From Deinococcus sp. Arct2-2 (GTDB taxonomy: Bacteria > Deinococcota > Deinococci > Deinococcales > Deinococcaceae): a DNA stretch of 41,871 bases. The position numbers were made by a program, and so were the translations under genes. Below the pieces are notes generated by a model. It worked only from the letters and a program-made list of their open reading frames with translations, was not told where the DNA came from and did no database searches. How positions within the stretch are numbered: position 1 is the first letter of the stretch; each line of letters opens with the position of its first letter. Shown here piece after piece: positions 26,183-35,142 of this stretch. Location: contig NZ_SSNW01000053.1 in the NCBI RefSeq assembly GCF_004801315.1, positions 1 through 41,871 on the forward strand, given 5' to 3'.

Positions 26183-27511
26183 CTATGTGTGGTCTTCATC
26201 TGCTGGGGGAGAGACCGCCCAGTTCTGTACAAAAGCGCGGGCGTCTTGCGGGTTTTTCACGTCGCCTAGCGCGGCGGCCTCGTTCAGCGCCCGGAGTGCC
26301 TGCCCCACTTTCGGGCCGGGTTCGATGTCTAGAAGGGCCATGATCTCAGCGCCCGTCAGCAGAGGTTTGGGGGCGGCGGGTTGATCCTCTAGCGCGGCCA
26401 GCACCCGGTCTAGGGCAGCGGCGTAGGCATGACGGGAAGCCGGGTTGCTGCTTGGCCCCCGCGCCGCTTCCCGGTCAGCCAACATCAGGGCCAGCAGATC
26501 GGGCAACAGCGGGCGGCGACGGTGCACGAATCGCCGCGCCTCGGTGTCGTTTTGGGGGAGGGGCAGCATGTGTGCGCCCACCAAACTGGCGGCCCGCGCC
26601 ACGTCATCTCCGGGGAGCTTCAGCCGCGCCAGCACCTCTCGCGTGATTTCTGCACCCAACTTGTCGTGTCCATAAAAATTCTGCCCGCCGCTGAGCGCGT
26701 AGGCGCGAGGTTTCCCTACATCGTGCAACAGGGCGGCCCACCGCAGCGGCAAGGGTGCATCGGCAAAGCGGGCCAGCAATTGCTGTAGCGCCTCTACCCC
26801 GTGCCCACACACGTCCAAATGATGAAACCCACCCTGAACCACGCCGATGCCTTCCCGCAGTTCCGGCATGGTGAGGGCCAGTAATCCCAATTCCTCTAGC
26901 CGCAGGATGCCCCGCGCCGCATTAGGGTGACCCAAGAGGGTGTGCATCTCCTCGCGCACCCGCTCCGGTGCAGGCAGCGGCAAGCGCCCAGCAGCGAGGG
27001 CGGCGGCCACATCCCGCACAGTCTGCTCGGTGGCGGCCTCCATCCGGAATCTCAATGTGACCTCAAACCGCGCCGCTCGCCACGCCCGCAAGGGATCGGT
27101 GTGCAGATTGGCTGCCGATACCATCCTCAGCCGCCGCGCCCGCAGATCGGCCCGCCCGCCGGTGGGGTCGTGCCACCGCCCCGCCGCGTCCAGTGCCATC
27201 GCATTCACGGTGAAGTCTCGCCGCAATAGGTCTGCGTTCAGGTCATCCGGTAGCGGCACGAAGTCATGCTGTACGCCGTCCAGCAGATGAACCCGCCAAT
27301 ATCCGCGTTCCTGATCCAGCGGAAAAGCCGCGCCGCCTTGTGTTTGGGCCAGTGCGGTAGCCGCTGTTGCGGGATCGGGCACAACCCAGTCGTAATCTCC
27401 GGGTGTGACGCCCCGCAACACATCCCGCGCCGCGCCGCCCACCAAGAGGCCGCCTGTGGGCCAAACGTCGGTGAGTAACGGGGCTAAAGCAGCGTGGGAA
27501 CGGCGAAACAT
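26183..27511 (-). CDS. tRNA nucleotidyltransferase (CCA-, CC- or A-adding) with HD domain
   Basis: Class II polynucleotide polymerase that adds or repairs the 3' CCA of tRNA. The 442-residue product has the nucleotidyltransferase core [15 protein letters not shown] and the metal-binding DYDWVV, then [12 protein letters not shown], the [11 protein letters not shown] motif and a C-terminal HD phosphohydrolase-like domain ([11 protein letters not shown], residue ~265). Deinococcus is known to divide the job between CC-adding and A-adding enzymes, so this may be only one half. Motif differences deciding this need alignment. The neighbouring tRNA-Ala gene encodes its own CCA. The ATG lies 5 bases after TAGCAT, so the mRNA is probably leaderless. 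Confidence 0.9.
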   Translation of the reverse strand: MFRRSHAALAPLLTDVWPTGGLLVGGAARDVLRGVTPGDYDWVVPDPATAATALAQTQGGAAFPLDQERGYWRVHLLDGVQHDFVPLPDDLNADLLRRDFTVNAMALDAAGRWHDPTGGRADLRARRLRMVSAANLHTDPLRAWRAARFEVTLRFRMEAATEQTVRDVAAALAAGRLPLPAPERVREEMHTLLGHPNAARGILRLEELGLLALTMPELREGIGVVQGGFHHLDVCGHGVEALQQLLARFADAPLPLRWAALLHDVGKPRAYALSGGQNFYGHDKLGAEITREVLARLKLPGDDVARAASLVGAHMLPLPQNDTEARRFVHRRRPLLPDLLALMLADREAARGPSSNPASRHAYAAALDRVLAALEDQPAAPKPLLTGAEIMALLDIEPGPKVGQALRALNEAAALGDVKNPQDARAFVQNWAVSPPADEDHT

Positions 27512-27516
27512 GGCCT

Positions 27517-27522
27517 ATGCTA
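27517..27522 (-). promoter_or_regulatory. -10 element (TAGCAT) of the tRNA nucleotidyltransferase gene, leaderless
   Basis: TAGCAT on the minus strand ends 5 bases before the ATG at 27511, with no ribosome-binding site between. Confidence 0.45.
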
Positions 27523-27617
27523 GCGGCTTTGGGCGGGGTGAGGGAGGGCGTTTTGGCCTACGTCTGCGGGTGGGGGTTGCCAATCCGCTTCACGTCTGGT
27601 AACCTTACGCCCGCTGA

Positions 27618-27692
<75 letters not shown>

Positions 27693-27719
27693 ATTTGAAG
27701 CCGTCTAGCACGGCAGAAC

Positions 27720-27760
27720 CACGGAGCGCCTGAGGGAGAAATCCTCTCAGGCGCTCCGTG
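27720..27760 (+). terminator. Long hairpin after tRNA-Ala
   Basis: CACGGAGCGCCTGAG (27720-27734) pairs perfectly with CTCAGGCGCTCCGTG (27746-27760) around an 11-base loop. There is no T-run after it (TGTGTAGCAG), so it may be a terminator of unusual type or a 3' processing structure. Confidence 0.45.
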
Positions 27761-27779
27761 TGTGTAGCAGTGTTATAGC

Positions 27780-27965
27780 GTGCAGGCTTGTCTCCCTCGG
27801 AGTGCTACTGGGCTGGATTGGAACACAGCGCATAACTTTGAATCTCGCTTTAGCTTTTACGGTAATTCAAATCGTCTTTCCTATAATGATGTCTACTCTA
27901 TTGATTCTATTGATCCAAGAAAGGCCCACTTTCCAGAGAGGCCACGTTGCGGATCGGCGACATAA
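27780..27965 (+). pseudogene. AT-rich possible gene fragment downstream of tRNA-Ala
   Basis: The 27761-28071 gap holds a stretch (about 27820-27960) clearly richer in A and T than its surroundings. One frame gives FYGNSNRLSYNDVYSIDSID followed by PRKAHFPERP, with a composition like real protein rather than shadow coding. It has no credible start signals or family, so it may be the tail of a decayed foreign gene. tRNA 3' ends are common integration sites, but no repeat of the tRNA end was found nearby. Very tentative. Confidence 0.22.
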
Positions 27966-28057
27966 CACCCAGTCATACCGATTCCAAAAATGCTGATGCC
28001 CCCACCACGCTTCCCGCCGCTGTCGTTTTCTTTATGGCCTCTTTAGAATTCGTGGCC

Positions 28058-28063
28058 TACTAT
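28058..28063 (+). promoter_or_regulatory. -10 element (TACTAT) of the LysM/peptidase gene
   Basis: TACTAT ends 8 bases before the ATG at 28072. This position supports that start codon over the internal ATG at 28150, which has no upstream ribosome site. Confidence 0.45.
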
Positions 28064-28071
28064 GCACCAGA

Positions 28072-29064
28072 ATGAATCCTAAACGGGCTGAACGGCACAC
28101 AAGCGGCAGAGTTGGCAGGCCGTTCCCTGCATCTTTGCGCAGACTGAACATGCACTCTCTGCTGCTGCTGACACTGCTGGGTTCGGCGGCTGGTGTAGGT
28201 TCAAGTGCGTCGTACACGGTTCGGACGGGCGATACGTTGTTCAGCCTTGCCCAGCGTTCCGGCAGCAGCGTTCAGGCGCTCCTGCAACTCAACGGCCTGA
28301 CTCGCCCGACGCTCAAGTTGGGCCAAGTGATCCGCTTGCCCGTTGTGTCCCACTCGTCTCAGGCGGCGGTGGTTCGTCCGGTGTCTGTGCGGCCCGTATC
28401 TGTCTCGGCCCAGCCTGTTTCTGCTCAGCCCGCCCTACGCCTGCCACAGCCCGACTTGTCCAAGATTTCCGGCCCGGTGGCCTGGCCCACTCCGCCCGCC
28501 GCCACCGTCGCCAGCTTTATCGGTTGGCTGCCCCTCACGGCCAGTTCACCCATCGGAGACGCGCTGCCCGTCCGCACCTATCTTCAGGGCTTGGCTTTTG
28601 ACCGTCAAACGTACAACAACTGCGGCCCCAGCGCCCTCTCGTCGGTGCTGGGGTTTTACCGGGTCAACATCGGTCAGGACGTGATCCGGCGCACTGCGCG
28701 GCCCAACGGCGGCTACATGCAGATCAGCGCCATCGCTCCCGAATTGGCCCGCTTCAAGCTTAAAACGCTGGCCATTCGCGGCGGCCAATTGTCTCAGGTC
28801 AAGCGTCTGCTGGCGCTCGGCATTCCCGTGATCGTGCTGCAATGGTACGACCGCCCCGGCCACATCGATCATTTCCGGGTGGTGCGCGGCTACGACGATC
28901 AGGCGCGGGTCTTTTGGGTCAGCGACAGCATGATCGGCCCGCTGACCTACCTGAGCTACACCAGTTTCGACGCCCTCTGGAACACGCAGGGCCGCCAAAT
29001 GTTCCCGGTGTACCCCAACGGCTACGACAGCCTCGTGCGGGGTTTGGTGGCTAAGGACAGTTGA
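28072..29064 (+). CDS. Secreted LysM and C39-like cysteine peptidase protein
   Basis: The product (330 residues, or 304 from the ATG at 28150) has a hydrophobic export segment (MHSLLLLTLLGSAAGVGSS). A LysM peptidoglycan-binding domain follows (YTVRTGDTLFSLAQRSG ... LNGLTRPTLKLGQVIRLP), then a linker with repeated PVSVRPVSVSAQPVSAQP. The last domain is of peptidase C39/papain-like type: the Cys in NNCGPSALSSVLGFY and the His in GHIDHFRVVRGYDD fit a catalytic pair, with Asp of WVSDS possibly completing it. It probably acts in the cell wall. If the upstream start is used, the signal has an unusually long basic leader of 26 residues. Confidence 0.82.
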   Translation: MNPKRAERHTSGRVGRPFPASLRRLNMHSLLLLTLLGSAAGVGSSASYTVRTGDTLFSLAQRSGSSVQALLQLNGLTRPTLKLGQVIRLPVVSHSSQAAVVRPVSVRPVSVSAQPVSAQPALRLPQPDLSKISGPVAWPTPPAATVASFIGWLPLTASSPIGDALPVRTYLQGLAFDRQTYNNCGPSALSSVLGFYRVNIGQDVIRRTARPNGGYMQISAIAPELARFKLKTLAIRGGQLSQVKRLLALGIPVIVLQWYDRPGHIDHFRVVRGYDDQARVFWVSDSMIGPLTYLSYTSFDALWNTQGRQMFPVYPNGYDSLVRGLVAKDS

Positions 29065-29198
29065 CGCTTTGAAAGTGGCTGAGGTATAGATTCACCTTCT
29101 CCCGCCAACCTCAAGTGTGGGGTCAAGTACGGGGTTCAGCTTATTCATAGGCCGTCTGCAAGGCTTCTATAGCCCGTCTTACCTGCCGCCACGTCTGA

Positions 29199-30174
29199 GA
29201 GACTGTCTGGAAAGAGTGCTGGTTGGGGAATGGCCTGTAGGATACTCTTTTTTCAATGACGCGGCGACCTACCTACCCCAGCGACACCAGCGATGAAGAG
29301 TGGGCCATTCTTGGCCCACTGATCCCTGCGCCCCGACCTGGCGGGCGTCCTGCTCGCCTCGCTCGCCGTGACATCGTCGACGCCATCTTTTACGTGAAAC
29401 GCGGTGGCGTGTCGTGGCGCATGTTGCCTGCTGATTTCCCGCATTGGAAAACGGTCTACGATTATTTTCAACAGTGGAACAAGAGCGGTCTATGGGCGCG
29501 CGTCAATGACGCGCTCCGCGTCCAGACTCGGGAGGCCCTGGGACGAAATGCGGTGCCCACAGCAGGGATCGTCGATTCGAGGAGCGTGAAGACCTCGCAA
29601 AAAGGGGGGTCCGAGGTTACGACGCTGGCAAGAAAGTCAACGGACGAACACATCATCTGATCGTCGATACTCAAGGCTTGTTGCTGGGGGTCAAGGTCTT
29701 GCCCGCGAACATTACCGATCGGGAGGGGAGTCAGCAACTCCTTCAGGAGTTGCGCCAGGAGTTGCGCCAGGATCAGCCCCAGATGAAGCTCCATCTCTTT
29801 GCCGACGGTGGATACAAGGGCAAATGGGAGGGCTGGGTCAAAACAACCCTCGGCTACACCGTGGAAATTGTGCAGCGCTCCGACGCCAATACCCGGGGGT
29901 ATTGGCTCCCAGAGGGACAAGAACTGACGGAGGCTCAGATCAAAACCTTTCGGGGTCACCGGGGCTTTGTCGTCATCAAGAAGCGCTGGGTGGTGGAGCG
30001 CAGCTTCGCCTGGTTGTCCTTTGACCGTCGACTTAACCGTGAATATGACCTGCTGCCCCAGACCACCGAAGCGTTTATCTTCCTCGCGTTCATTCGCTGT
30101 ATGATTCGCAGACTCGCTGCTTTTGCCCAGCAGAACGCAGTTCCTACTTGATTCTCCACTTTCCAGACAGTCTC
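29199..30174 (+). mobile_element. IS5-family insertion sequence, 976 bp
   Basis: The ends carry GAGACTGTCTGGAAAG (29199-29214, and its complement to 30174), flanked by the duplication TGA (29196-29198 and 30175-30177). It carries a two-frame transposase of the IS427-like type. It inserted 1 base from the left TA of the neighbouring IS630-type element, whose own insertion must be examined together with it. Confidence 0.87.
29256..30151 (+). CDS. IS5-family transposase made by -1 frameshifting
   Basis: Frame one (29256-29660) gives the N-terminal part (TSDEEWAILGPLIP, GVSWRMLPADFPHWKTVYDY) and the first catalytic Asp in GIVDSRSVKT. The run AAAAAGGGGGG at 29599-29609 allows a -1 shift into the second frame. 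That frame continues GVRGYDAGKKVNG, then the second Asp in LFADGGYKG and the Glu in VVERSFAWLSFDRRLNREYD, ending at 30151. The two-frame layout with a slippery run at this point is typical of the subgroup, so the element is probably intact rather than broken. Confidence 0.83.
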
Positions 30175-30179
30175 TGATA

Positions 30180-31268
30180 CGGGATTAAACTGAGTACCGA
30201 CTATGAGACCTGCCTCGCTGTTTCCGCATCAGACGCCCGACGAGTTGGAGTTGGCCTATCGCCAGTCCGAGCGAGCGGTGGAGCGCTCCCGCTGGCAGAT
30301 CTTGTGGCCGAAAAGTAAAGGGCTGACGATTCCAGAGATCAAAGCGGTCACGAGTTTTTCGCGCAGCACGATCAGCACGTTGATTCGGGCGTACAACGAA
30401 GATGGGCCAGCGGTGGTAGACAAACGCCGTTGGAACAAATCGGCTCCTGCACTCAGTGTGGAACAACAAGAGGTCTTGTTTGGTGTGCTCCAGAAGCCAC
30501 CCGTTTCGGGTGGCTTCTGGACGAGCCAGAACGTGCAAGCCTACGTCCACGAGCAATTTAAAGTCGAGATGACGTCGGTGTGTGCTTGGGGGTATTTAAG
30601 AAAGCTGGGGTTCACCGTGCAAGTGCCGCGTCCGACTCATGTTCAGGCGGCCACGCCCGAGGGACAGGCGATCTGGATCAAAAAGTCGAAGCGGCCCTGA
30701 GAACTGCACGTGCCGCGTACCCGGAGAAGCAGGTCCGGCTGTGGGTGCAGGATGAAGGGCGCTTTGGTCTGAAACCCGTGCTGAAGCGCCTCTGGGCGCT
30801 TCGAGGTCAGCGACCGGTCATCGCCCAGCGCCGTCGATATCAATGGCTCTATACCTACATTTTTGTCGAACCCCTCACGGGACAGAGTGATTTCCTGATC
30901 CTTCCCAGTGTCAGCATTCCTCTGATGCAAGTCGCGCTGGATGAGTTCAGCCGGTTGATTGATCCACATCAGCAGCAACTGATCGTCGTCTTGCTCGATC
31001 AGGCGGGCTGGCACACCAGCCAAAAACTCAAGGTGCCCGCCAATCTGTTCTTGCTCCTGTTTCCGGCGTATACGCCGGAACTGTCCCCCGCTGAACCGAT
31101 GGTGACCAAGCTCAAACTGCCTATCGCCAACCAGACCCTCAACACCCTTCAAGAGGTGGAGGACTTGATCGCTGCAGAGTGTGTCCGGCTCCAGCACAAC
31201 CCACAAGAAGTCAAATCGCTCACCCTCTTCCCCTGGATCAAACATGTTCTGGACTCATTTTAATTTGG
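30180..31268 (+). mobile_element. IS630-family insertion sequence, second type, 1089 bp
   Basis: Flanked by TA at 30178-30179 and 31269-31270. The imperfect terminal repeats share ATTAAA and TGAGT at equal distances from each end (left 30180 onward, right 31268 backward). It differs from the element at 8468 in both ends and protein sequence. Its right end supplies the last codons and stop of the minus-strand gene at 31255. Confidence 0.78.
30203..31263 (+). CDS. IS630-family transposase, two frames (probable -1 frameshift)
   Basis: Frame one (30203-30700) encodes a helix-turn-helix region (KGLTIPEIKAVTSFSRSTIS) and a winged-helix part (FWTSQNVQAYVHEQFKVEM, WGYLRKLGF). A -1 change at CAAAAAG (30679-30685) leads into the DDE domain: Asp in VQDEGRFGLKP, Asp in VVLLDQAGWHT and Glu in ELSPAEPMVTKLK. 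The stop at 31261-31263 is in the right terminal repeat. All three catalytic residues are present. Whether the shift is programmed or a mutation cannot be decided by eye. Confidence 0.78.
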
Positions 31269-32034
31269 TATGATTCACCATGTCTGCGTTCAGCAGTGGC
31301 GCTTCCCGGAGCTCCTTGGCAAGAGACAGATACTCCCGGTAGTCCCGCACCCGGTCGGGCAGGTCGTCTGTCTTCAAACTGATCCAGCCCTTGTCGGCGG
31401 CCACGTCCAGCAAGGCGTCCAGCTTCCAGTCCATAAAGGGCAGCGAGTGGTGCGGGGTTTGCCGGGACGACCGGGCTTGCTTGGGAAACTGGTGCACCGA
31501 GGCCAGCACATGCTCTAAAATCAGACTCAGGGCCAGAAGCGTCATGCGTAAGGCTCCGGCATGGTGCAGCGCGACGGCCTCATTCCAGCGGTCTTCGAGT
31601 AGCGCCACCTCTTCCTCGGAGAGGGGAAGATTTTGGAAGGAAGGCACGGACAATTCTTCTGGTGTGGGTGGGGGCACGGCAACCGCAGTGGGGGCCACAC
31701 GGAATGCCGCCGTCTCTGTGTCCCGTCCGAGTGTGAAGCCGTAGGGAAAGAGGATGTCGTTGATGGCGGCCTGCACTTGCCGCTGAAGTTGCTCTGAACT
31801 GCCGGACTGCACCAACGCAAGCAGCAGGCGCGGAAGCTGTCCGTCCTCCTGCACCTGCATCAACACCCTAGTGCTGTACTTGATTCTGGATTCGCCCCGA
31901 ATGAAATCAATCTGGTAGCCGAGGTCATGAAAAAAGGTGTCCAAATTGAGTAATCCCCGGTATCCAGCAGGCCCGTCGATGATCAGGTAAACTAGTTGCC
32001 GGATAGCTTTACTTCTCAAGATCAACGGCGACAT
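31255..32034 (-). CDS. Unknown protein whose last codons were replaced by an IS end
   Basis: The 259-residue product has an N-terminal mixed domain (about 1-115), a Pro-rich linker (AVAVPPPTPEEL) and a helical C-terminal domain. The latter contains DRWNEAVALHHAGALRMTLL, ALSLILEHVLASV and LPDRVRDYREYLSLAKELRE. That domain faintly recalls helical C-terminal modules of abortive-infection-type proteins, but I do not claim homology. The terminal residues TKLK and the stop come from the IS630-type inverted repeat. With both ISs removed, the original frame would read ...MVNHIRRGGR and stop, so only about six residues changed and the protein may still work. It is leaderless: TATCAT lies 6 bases before the ATG. 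Confidence 0.7.
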   Translation of the reverse strand: MSPLILRSKAIRQLVYLIIDGPAGYRGLLNLDTFFHDLGYQIDFIRGESRIKYSTRVLMQVQEDGQLPRLLLALVQSGSSEQLQRQVQAAINDILFPYGFTLGRDTETAAFRVAPTAVAVPPPTPEELSVPSFQNLPLSEEEVALLEDRWNEAVALHHAGALRMTLLALSLILEHVLASVHQFPKQARSSRQTPHHSLPFMDWKLDALLDVAADKGWISLKTDDLPDRVRDYREYLSLAKELREAPLLNADMVNHTKLK

Positions 32035-32040
32035 GGGGCC

Positions 32041-32046
32041 ATGATA
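32041..32046 (-). promoter_or_regulatory. -10 element (TATCAT) of the gene at 31255-32034, leaderless
   Basis: TATCAT on the minus strand ends 6 bases before the ATG at 32034, with only GGCCCC between. Confidence 0.5.
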
Positions 32047-32095
32047 GGTAACTGCCTTGTGCTGCTCTGGGTTCTACGAGTCCCCGCTTTATCCA

Positions 32096-33325
32096 TCAGG
32101 CCACCCGCCCCCGCTTGCCGCCCATGCGCCGACTGACCACCATCAGGCCACAGGCAAGAGCCGCCAGCACGCCGCATAGTCCGAACACGCTGCCGTAACC
32201 GAACTCCTGCGCCCACGCCCCCGACAGCAGGCCCGCCACTAAGTTTCCGGCGCTACCTGTATTGGAAAACAGCGTGGTGGCCGCGCCCACCCGTCCGGGC
32301 ATCAGTTCCTGAAAGTAGGCCATGCCGAGGCAAGATGCGATGGCAATGACGACGGCCCGCAGGATTTGCGCCCCCAGCATCAGCCCCAGCCACGCGCCGC
32401 CCACCAGCCCGCCCAGCCCGGTCAGGAGGCTGTAGGCAGCCAAGAGTCCGAAGGCCACCACCATCAGCGTAGCTGTGCGGTAGCGCGGAGGCCGCAGCAC
32501 AAAGCTGAGCATCACCGGGATTTCCAGCAGGGCGCACAGGCCCACCAGCAGGCCCACCTGCCCAGTCGTGCCCTCCAACTCCTGCGTAATGAACAAGGGC
32601 AAGGCCACCGCGCCCATGGCCAGCGCCGTGCCGTACAGCACGAAACTCAGCGAAATCAGTTGCAGTTGGCGCGGGCCGACGGGCGCAGGTGTTTCGGTGA
32701 GGTTGGCGGCAATAGAAGCTGCGGCCAACGCAGCACGCGAGCGCCCCCGGCTGAACACGACTGGAAGTGCGGCCCCCACATACGCCGCCGCCGCGCATAA
32801 AAACAGCCCCCGGAAGCCCAGCGCCCCCACCAACACTGACCCCAGCAGCGGCCCCGCCACCCACGCCAAAGAAAACACGGAGCGCAGGGTGGTCAGGCCG
32901 TTCTGGGCAGCCTCGGCCCCTGCCGCGCCAAACTGCACCCGCGCATAGGCGAACAGTTGCGGAAACGACGACGCGCCTGTGCCCAGCAGCAGCGCCCCGA
33001 TCAGCAGCAGCGGAACATACGCGGTGGTGGTGGTCAGCATCACGAAGCCCAGCGCGGCGCTGCCCATGCTCAGCAGTACGGCGGGGCGGCGGCTGGGCAA
33101 GCGGTCAGACCAGCGGCCGATCAGGGTACTCAGGGTAATGCTCCCCACCGAGGTCAGGGTCAAAAAGAGGCCGAGGCGCAGCGGCGACATTCCGGCTGCC
33201 TGCACTGCAAATAGCGGCATAAACGGCGCGGCAAACGACGTCGCCAGCCCCATCATGAACGCGGCGATCAGCATGGGCAGCGCGGCAGGCAAGCGGCGCA
33301 GGGTGGTCAGGGCGGGGGCGGTCAT
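32096..33325 (-). CDS. MFS transporter, sugar-efflux (SetA-like) type
   Basis: An integral membrane protein of 409 residues with about 12 hydrophobic segments in two groups of six, separated by a loop near SRGRSRAALAAAS. The loop between helices 2 and 3 carries IGRWSDRLPSRRPAVLL, the MFS signature in the form seen in sugar efflux transporters of the Set group. The C-terminal tail is basic (SRRMGGKRGRVA). Substrate is unknown; Set proteins export sugars or sugar analogues. The ATG at 33325 is my choice. A TTG 14 codons upstream is also possible, since neither has a good ribosome site. Divergent from the TauE gene. Confidence 0.82.
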   Translation of the reverse strand: MTAPALTTLRRLPAALPMLIAAFMMGLATSFAAPFMPLFAVQAAGMSPLRLGLFLTLTSVGSITLSTLIGRWSDRLPSRRPAVLLSMGSAALGFVMLTTTTAYVPLLLIGALLLGTGASSFPQLFAYARVQFGAAGAEAAQNGLTTLRSVFSLAWVAGPLLGSVLVGALGFRGLFLCAAAAYVGAALPVVFSRGRSRAALAAASIAANLTETPAPVGPRQLQLISLSFVLYGTALAMGAVALPLFITQELEGTTGQVGLLVGLCALLEIPVMLSFVLRPPRYRTATLMVVAFGLLAAYSLLTGLGGLVGGAWLGLMLGAQILRAVVIAIASCLGMAYFQELMPGRVGAATTLFSNTGSAGNLVAGLLSGAWAQEFGYGSVFGLCGVLAALACGLMVVSRRMGGKRGRVA

Positions 33326-33605
33326 GGGCAGCGCAGAGGAAAGCACAAAGGGCAGATGAGCGGGCAAGCGGGGGAAACAGAGAACATAGCGCCCTATTTG
33401 ACTCCTTCTGACCCGCCAAGTGGAAGCCCCGGCCTTCAGCCCGTGTTAGCCTCGCCCCTGTGACCCAGACAACTGAGGTGCAGGCAACTTGGACGCAGAC
33501 AAGTCAACTTGCTGATAAGGCAGATGTTATGCTCCCCACGCCTTTCCCACTGACCACTGACCACTCACCACTCACTTTTCTGACTCCGCCCCGGAGCTAC
33601 CGCCT

Positions 33606-34385
33606 ATGATCTCCGCCCTGACTCTCGCCGTGATTGGTATTGGGATGCTGGCAGGCGTGCTGGGCGCGATTTTGGGCCTCGGCGGCGGCGTGATCGTGGT
33701 TCCGGCGCTGGAATTCGTGCTGCCCCTCTTTGGCCGGGAGATCAGCATCAGTCAGGCGGTGGCGGTGAGCCAAATCGGCGTGCTGGCGGTGGGCCTCAGC
33801 GGGGCAGCCAGCTACTTGCAGCAAGGCTTGGTACGCGCCCGCACCGGCTATTTGCTGTCCCCATACACCATTCTGGGCGGCGCGGCGGGCAGTTTTTTGG
33901 GTCTGGTGCTGCCTGCACGGGCGGTAGCAACGGTGTTTGCCTGCCTTCTGCTCTACTCCGCCTATAACCTGCTGCGCGGCCTCAAGCGGGTTGAAGTAGA
34001 GCGCCAGCCGTCGCGCCTCGTGCCGCCTGCCATGACCTTTGCCGGAATCATGAGCGGACTTTTGGGCATCGGTGGGGGCACGGTACAAGTGCCCGTGCTG
34101 AACTTGTTGGCGGGCGTGCCGATCCGTCAGGCGATCGCCACGAGTACTTTCATCATGGGCCTCACGGCGGTGGGCAACGCGCTGGTCTATCAGGCGGGCG
34201 GGCTGCTGGATGTGCCGCTGGCCGCCGGAATTGCCTTCGGTGTCCTGATCGGGGCGCGGGCCGGAGCGGGCCTACAAAGCCGCATTCCCGCTGCCCGCCT
34301 CAAGCTGTTTTTCAGTGTGCTGCTGATTTTTACAGCGGTGCAACTGCTCTGGAAGTATTGGTCTGTGGGTGGGGGGAGCGCGTGA
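33606..34385 (+). CDS. TauE/SafE family membrane permease
   Basis: The 259-residue protein has about eight transmembrane segments arranged as two repeats. Each repeat begins with the family's Gly-rich turn: [16 protein letters not shown] near residue 20 and [15 protein letters not shown] near residue 150. The family exports sulfite, sulfoacetate or other organic anions or moves sulfur compounds; the substrate here is unknown. It overlaps the start of the next small membrane protein by 4 bases (GTGA), so the two are coupled. Confidence 0.88.
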   Translation: MISALTLAVIGIGMLAGVLGAILGLGGGVIVVPALEFVLPLFGREISISQAVAVSQIGVLAVGLSGAASYLQQGLVRARTGYLLSPYTILGGAAGSFLGLVLPARAVATVFACLLLYSAYNLLRGLKRVEVERQPSRLVPPAMTFAGIMSGLLGIGGGTVQVPVLNLLAGVPIRQAIATSTFIMGLTAVGNALVYQAGGLLDVPLAAGIAFGVLIGARAGAGLQSRIPAARLKLFFSVLLIFTAVQLLWKYWSVGGGSA

Positions 34386-34651
34386 CATCTGAGGGGCAAA
34401 AATCTGAACTGGCGGGATTGCCCGCGTGGTTGTATCCGGCTGGGTTCTGGTTGGCCTTGGCCTTGTTGACGGTAGGCGTGTTGTTCCCCCGGTACGCCGT
34501 CGTCGGTGTGGCGTGCGTGGCGTTGGTTCCGGTGCTGGCTGCTGTGTGGGTGGCGTTCGGCGCGTGGAAGGTAGACCGCCGCCTGAGCTGGGCGGCTTTG
34601 GCAGCGTTGGCGGGGTTGGGGTTGGTTGTGGTGGTGAAGGGGTTTATTTGA
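34382..34651 (+). CDS. Small three-helix membrane protein coupled to the TauE/SafE permease
   Basis: The 89-residue product starts at a GTG that overlaps the permease stop (GTGA). It is almost entirely three hydrophobic helices ([59 protein letters not shown]) joined by short polar loops. Small DUF1634-like proteins often follow TauE/SafE genes and this has a similar form, though shorter. It is a likely partner subunit of the permease. A longer frame from 34358 exists but the overlapping GTG fits coupling better. Confidence 0.68.
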   Translation: MTSEGQKSELAGLPAWLYPAGFWLALALLTVGVLFPRYAVVGVACVALVPVLAAVWVAFGAWKVDRRLSWAALAALAGLGLVVVVKGFI

Positions 34652-34892
34652 GGGCGGTTTTTGGAGCTTTTCCCACGTTTTCCCCCACCCCCCAGCCCCC
34701 GCCCCCACAGGGGTCAGGGGAGTTTGTCGCTCCGCTTGGGAGGATTGATCTTGTCGCGTCCTAACTCGGCTGAATCGTTCACCTGAAGCAGACTCGCCAG
34801 TCGTCTTGAACATGGAATTGGCCCGCGCGTTGCACGCACGACGGCCTCACACGGGATTGAGCGGGAACGATCTAGATTGGCGGTGTGGTGGT

Positions 34893-34980
34893 TTTAGCTC
34901 CCTCTCCCTTGAGGGGGCACTCGCAGAGCTGCGCTAGCAGAGGGGGTGAGTGAGCGCCAGCGATTGCCCTACCTTAGACT
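34893..34980. repeat. Palindromic dispersed repeat, family A, copy 5 (partial)
   Basis: Contains CTCCCTCTCCCTTGAGGGGG, the block CACTCGCAGAGCTGCGCTAG, and the right arm GGGGTGAGTGAGCGCCAGCG with ATTGCCCTACCTTAGACTG. The left arm is missing. The rest of the 34652-35142 gap holds GC-rich non-coding DNA (34652-34892) and the probable control region of the fad operon (34981-35142). Confidence 0.65.
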
Positions 34981-35055
34981 GTCCCTCTGCCCCGCCCCCA
35001 ACCCCTTGCCAAAACCCACATCGGATAGACAAACGCCCCCGCCGCGCCCTAAACT

Positions 35056-35070
35056 TTGAACCGAGTTCAA
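35056..35070. promoter_or_regulatory. Putative operator upstream of the fad operon
   Basis: TTGAAC-CGA-GTTCAA is a perfect inverted repeat with a 3-base centre, 73 bases before the first gene of the beta-oxidation operon. Its place and symmetry fit a site for a dimeric regulator such as a TetR-type fatty-acid repressor. No regulator gene lies in the window, and the -10/-35 boxes around it are unclear. Confidence 0.35.
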
Positions 35071-35142
35071 TAATCCAAGACGGTTTTAACGAGGGCAGCC
35101 TAAGCTGTGGGCCGTTCCAGTTTTCTTTCCCCCGGAGGACAT

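Noticed and set aside
29678..30151. A separate gene for the second part of the IS5-type transposase
   Set aside because: It lacks its own start signals and continues the first frame across AAAAAGGGGGG, so it is the second half of one frameshifted transposase.
33541..33575. Short direct repeat of ACTGACCACTC-type units
   Set aside because: Only a few imperfect units between divergent genes; too short to call a tandem repeat or a regulatory array.
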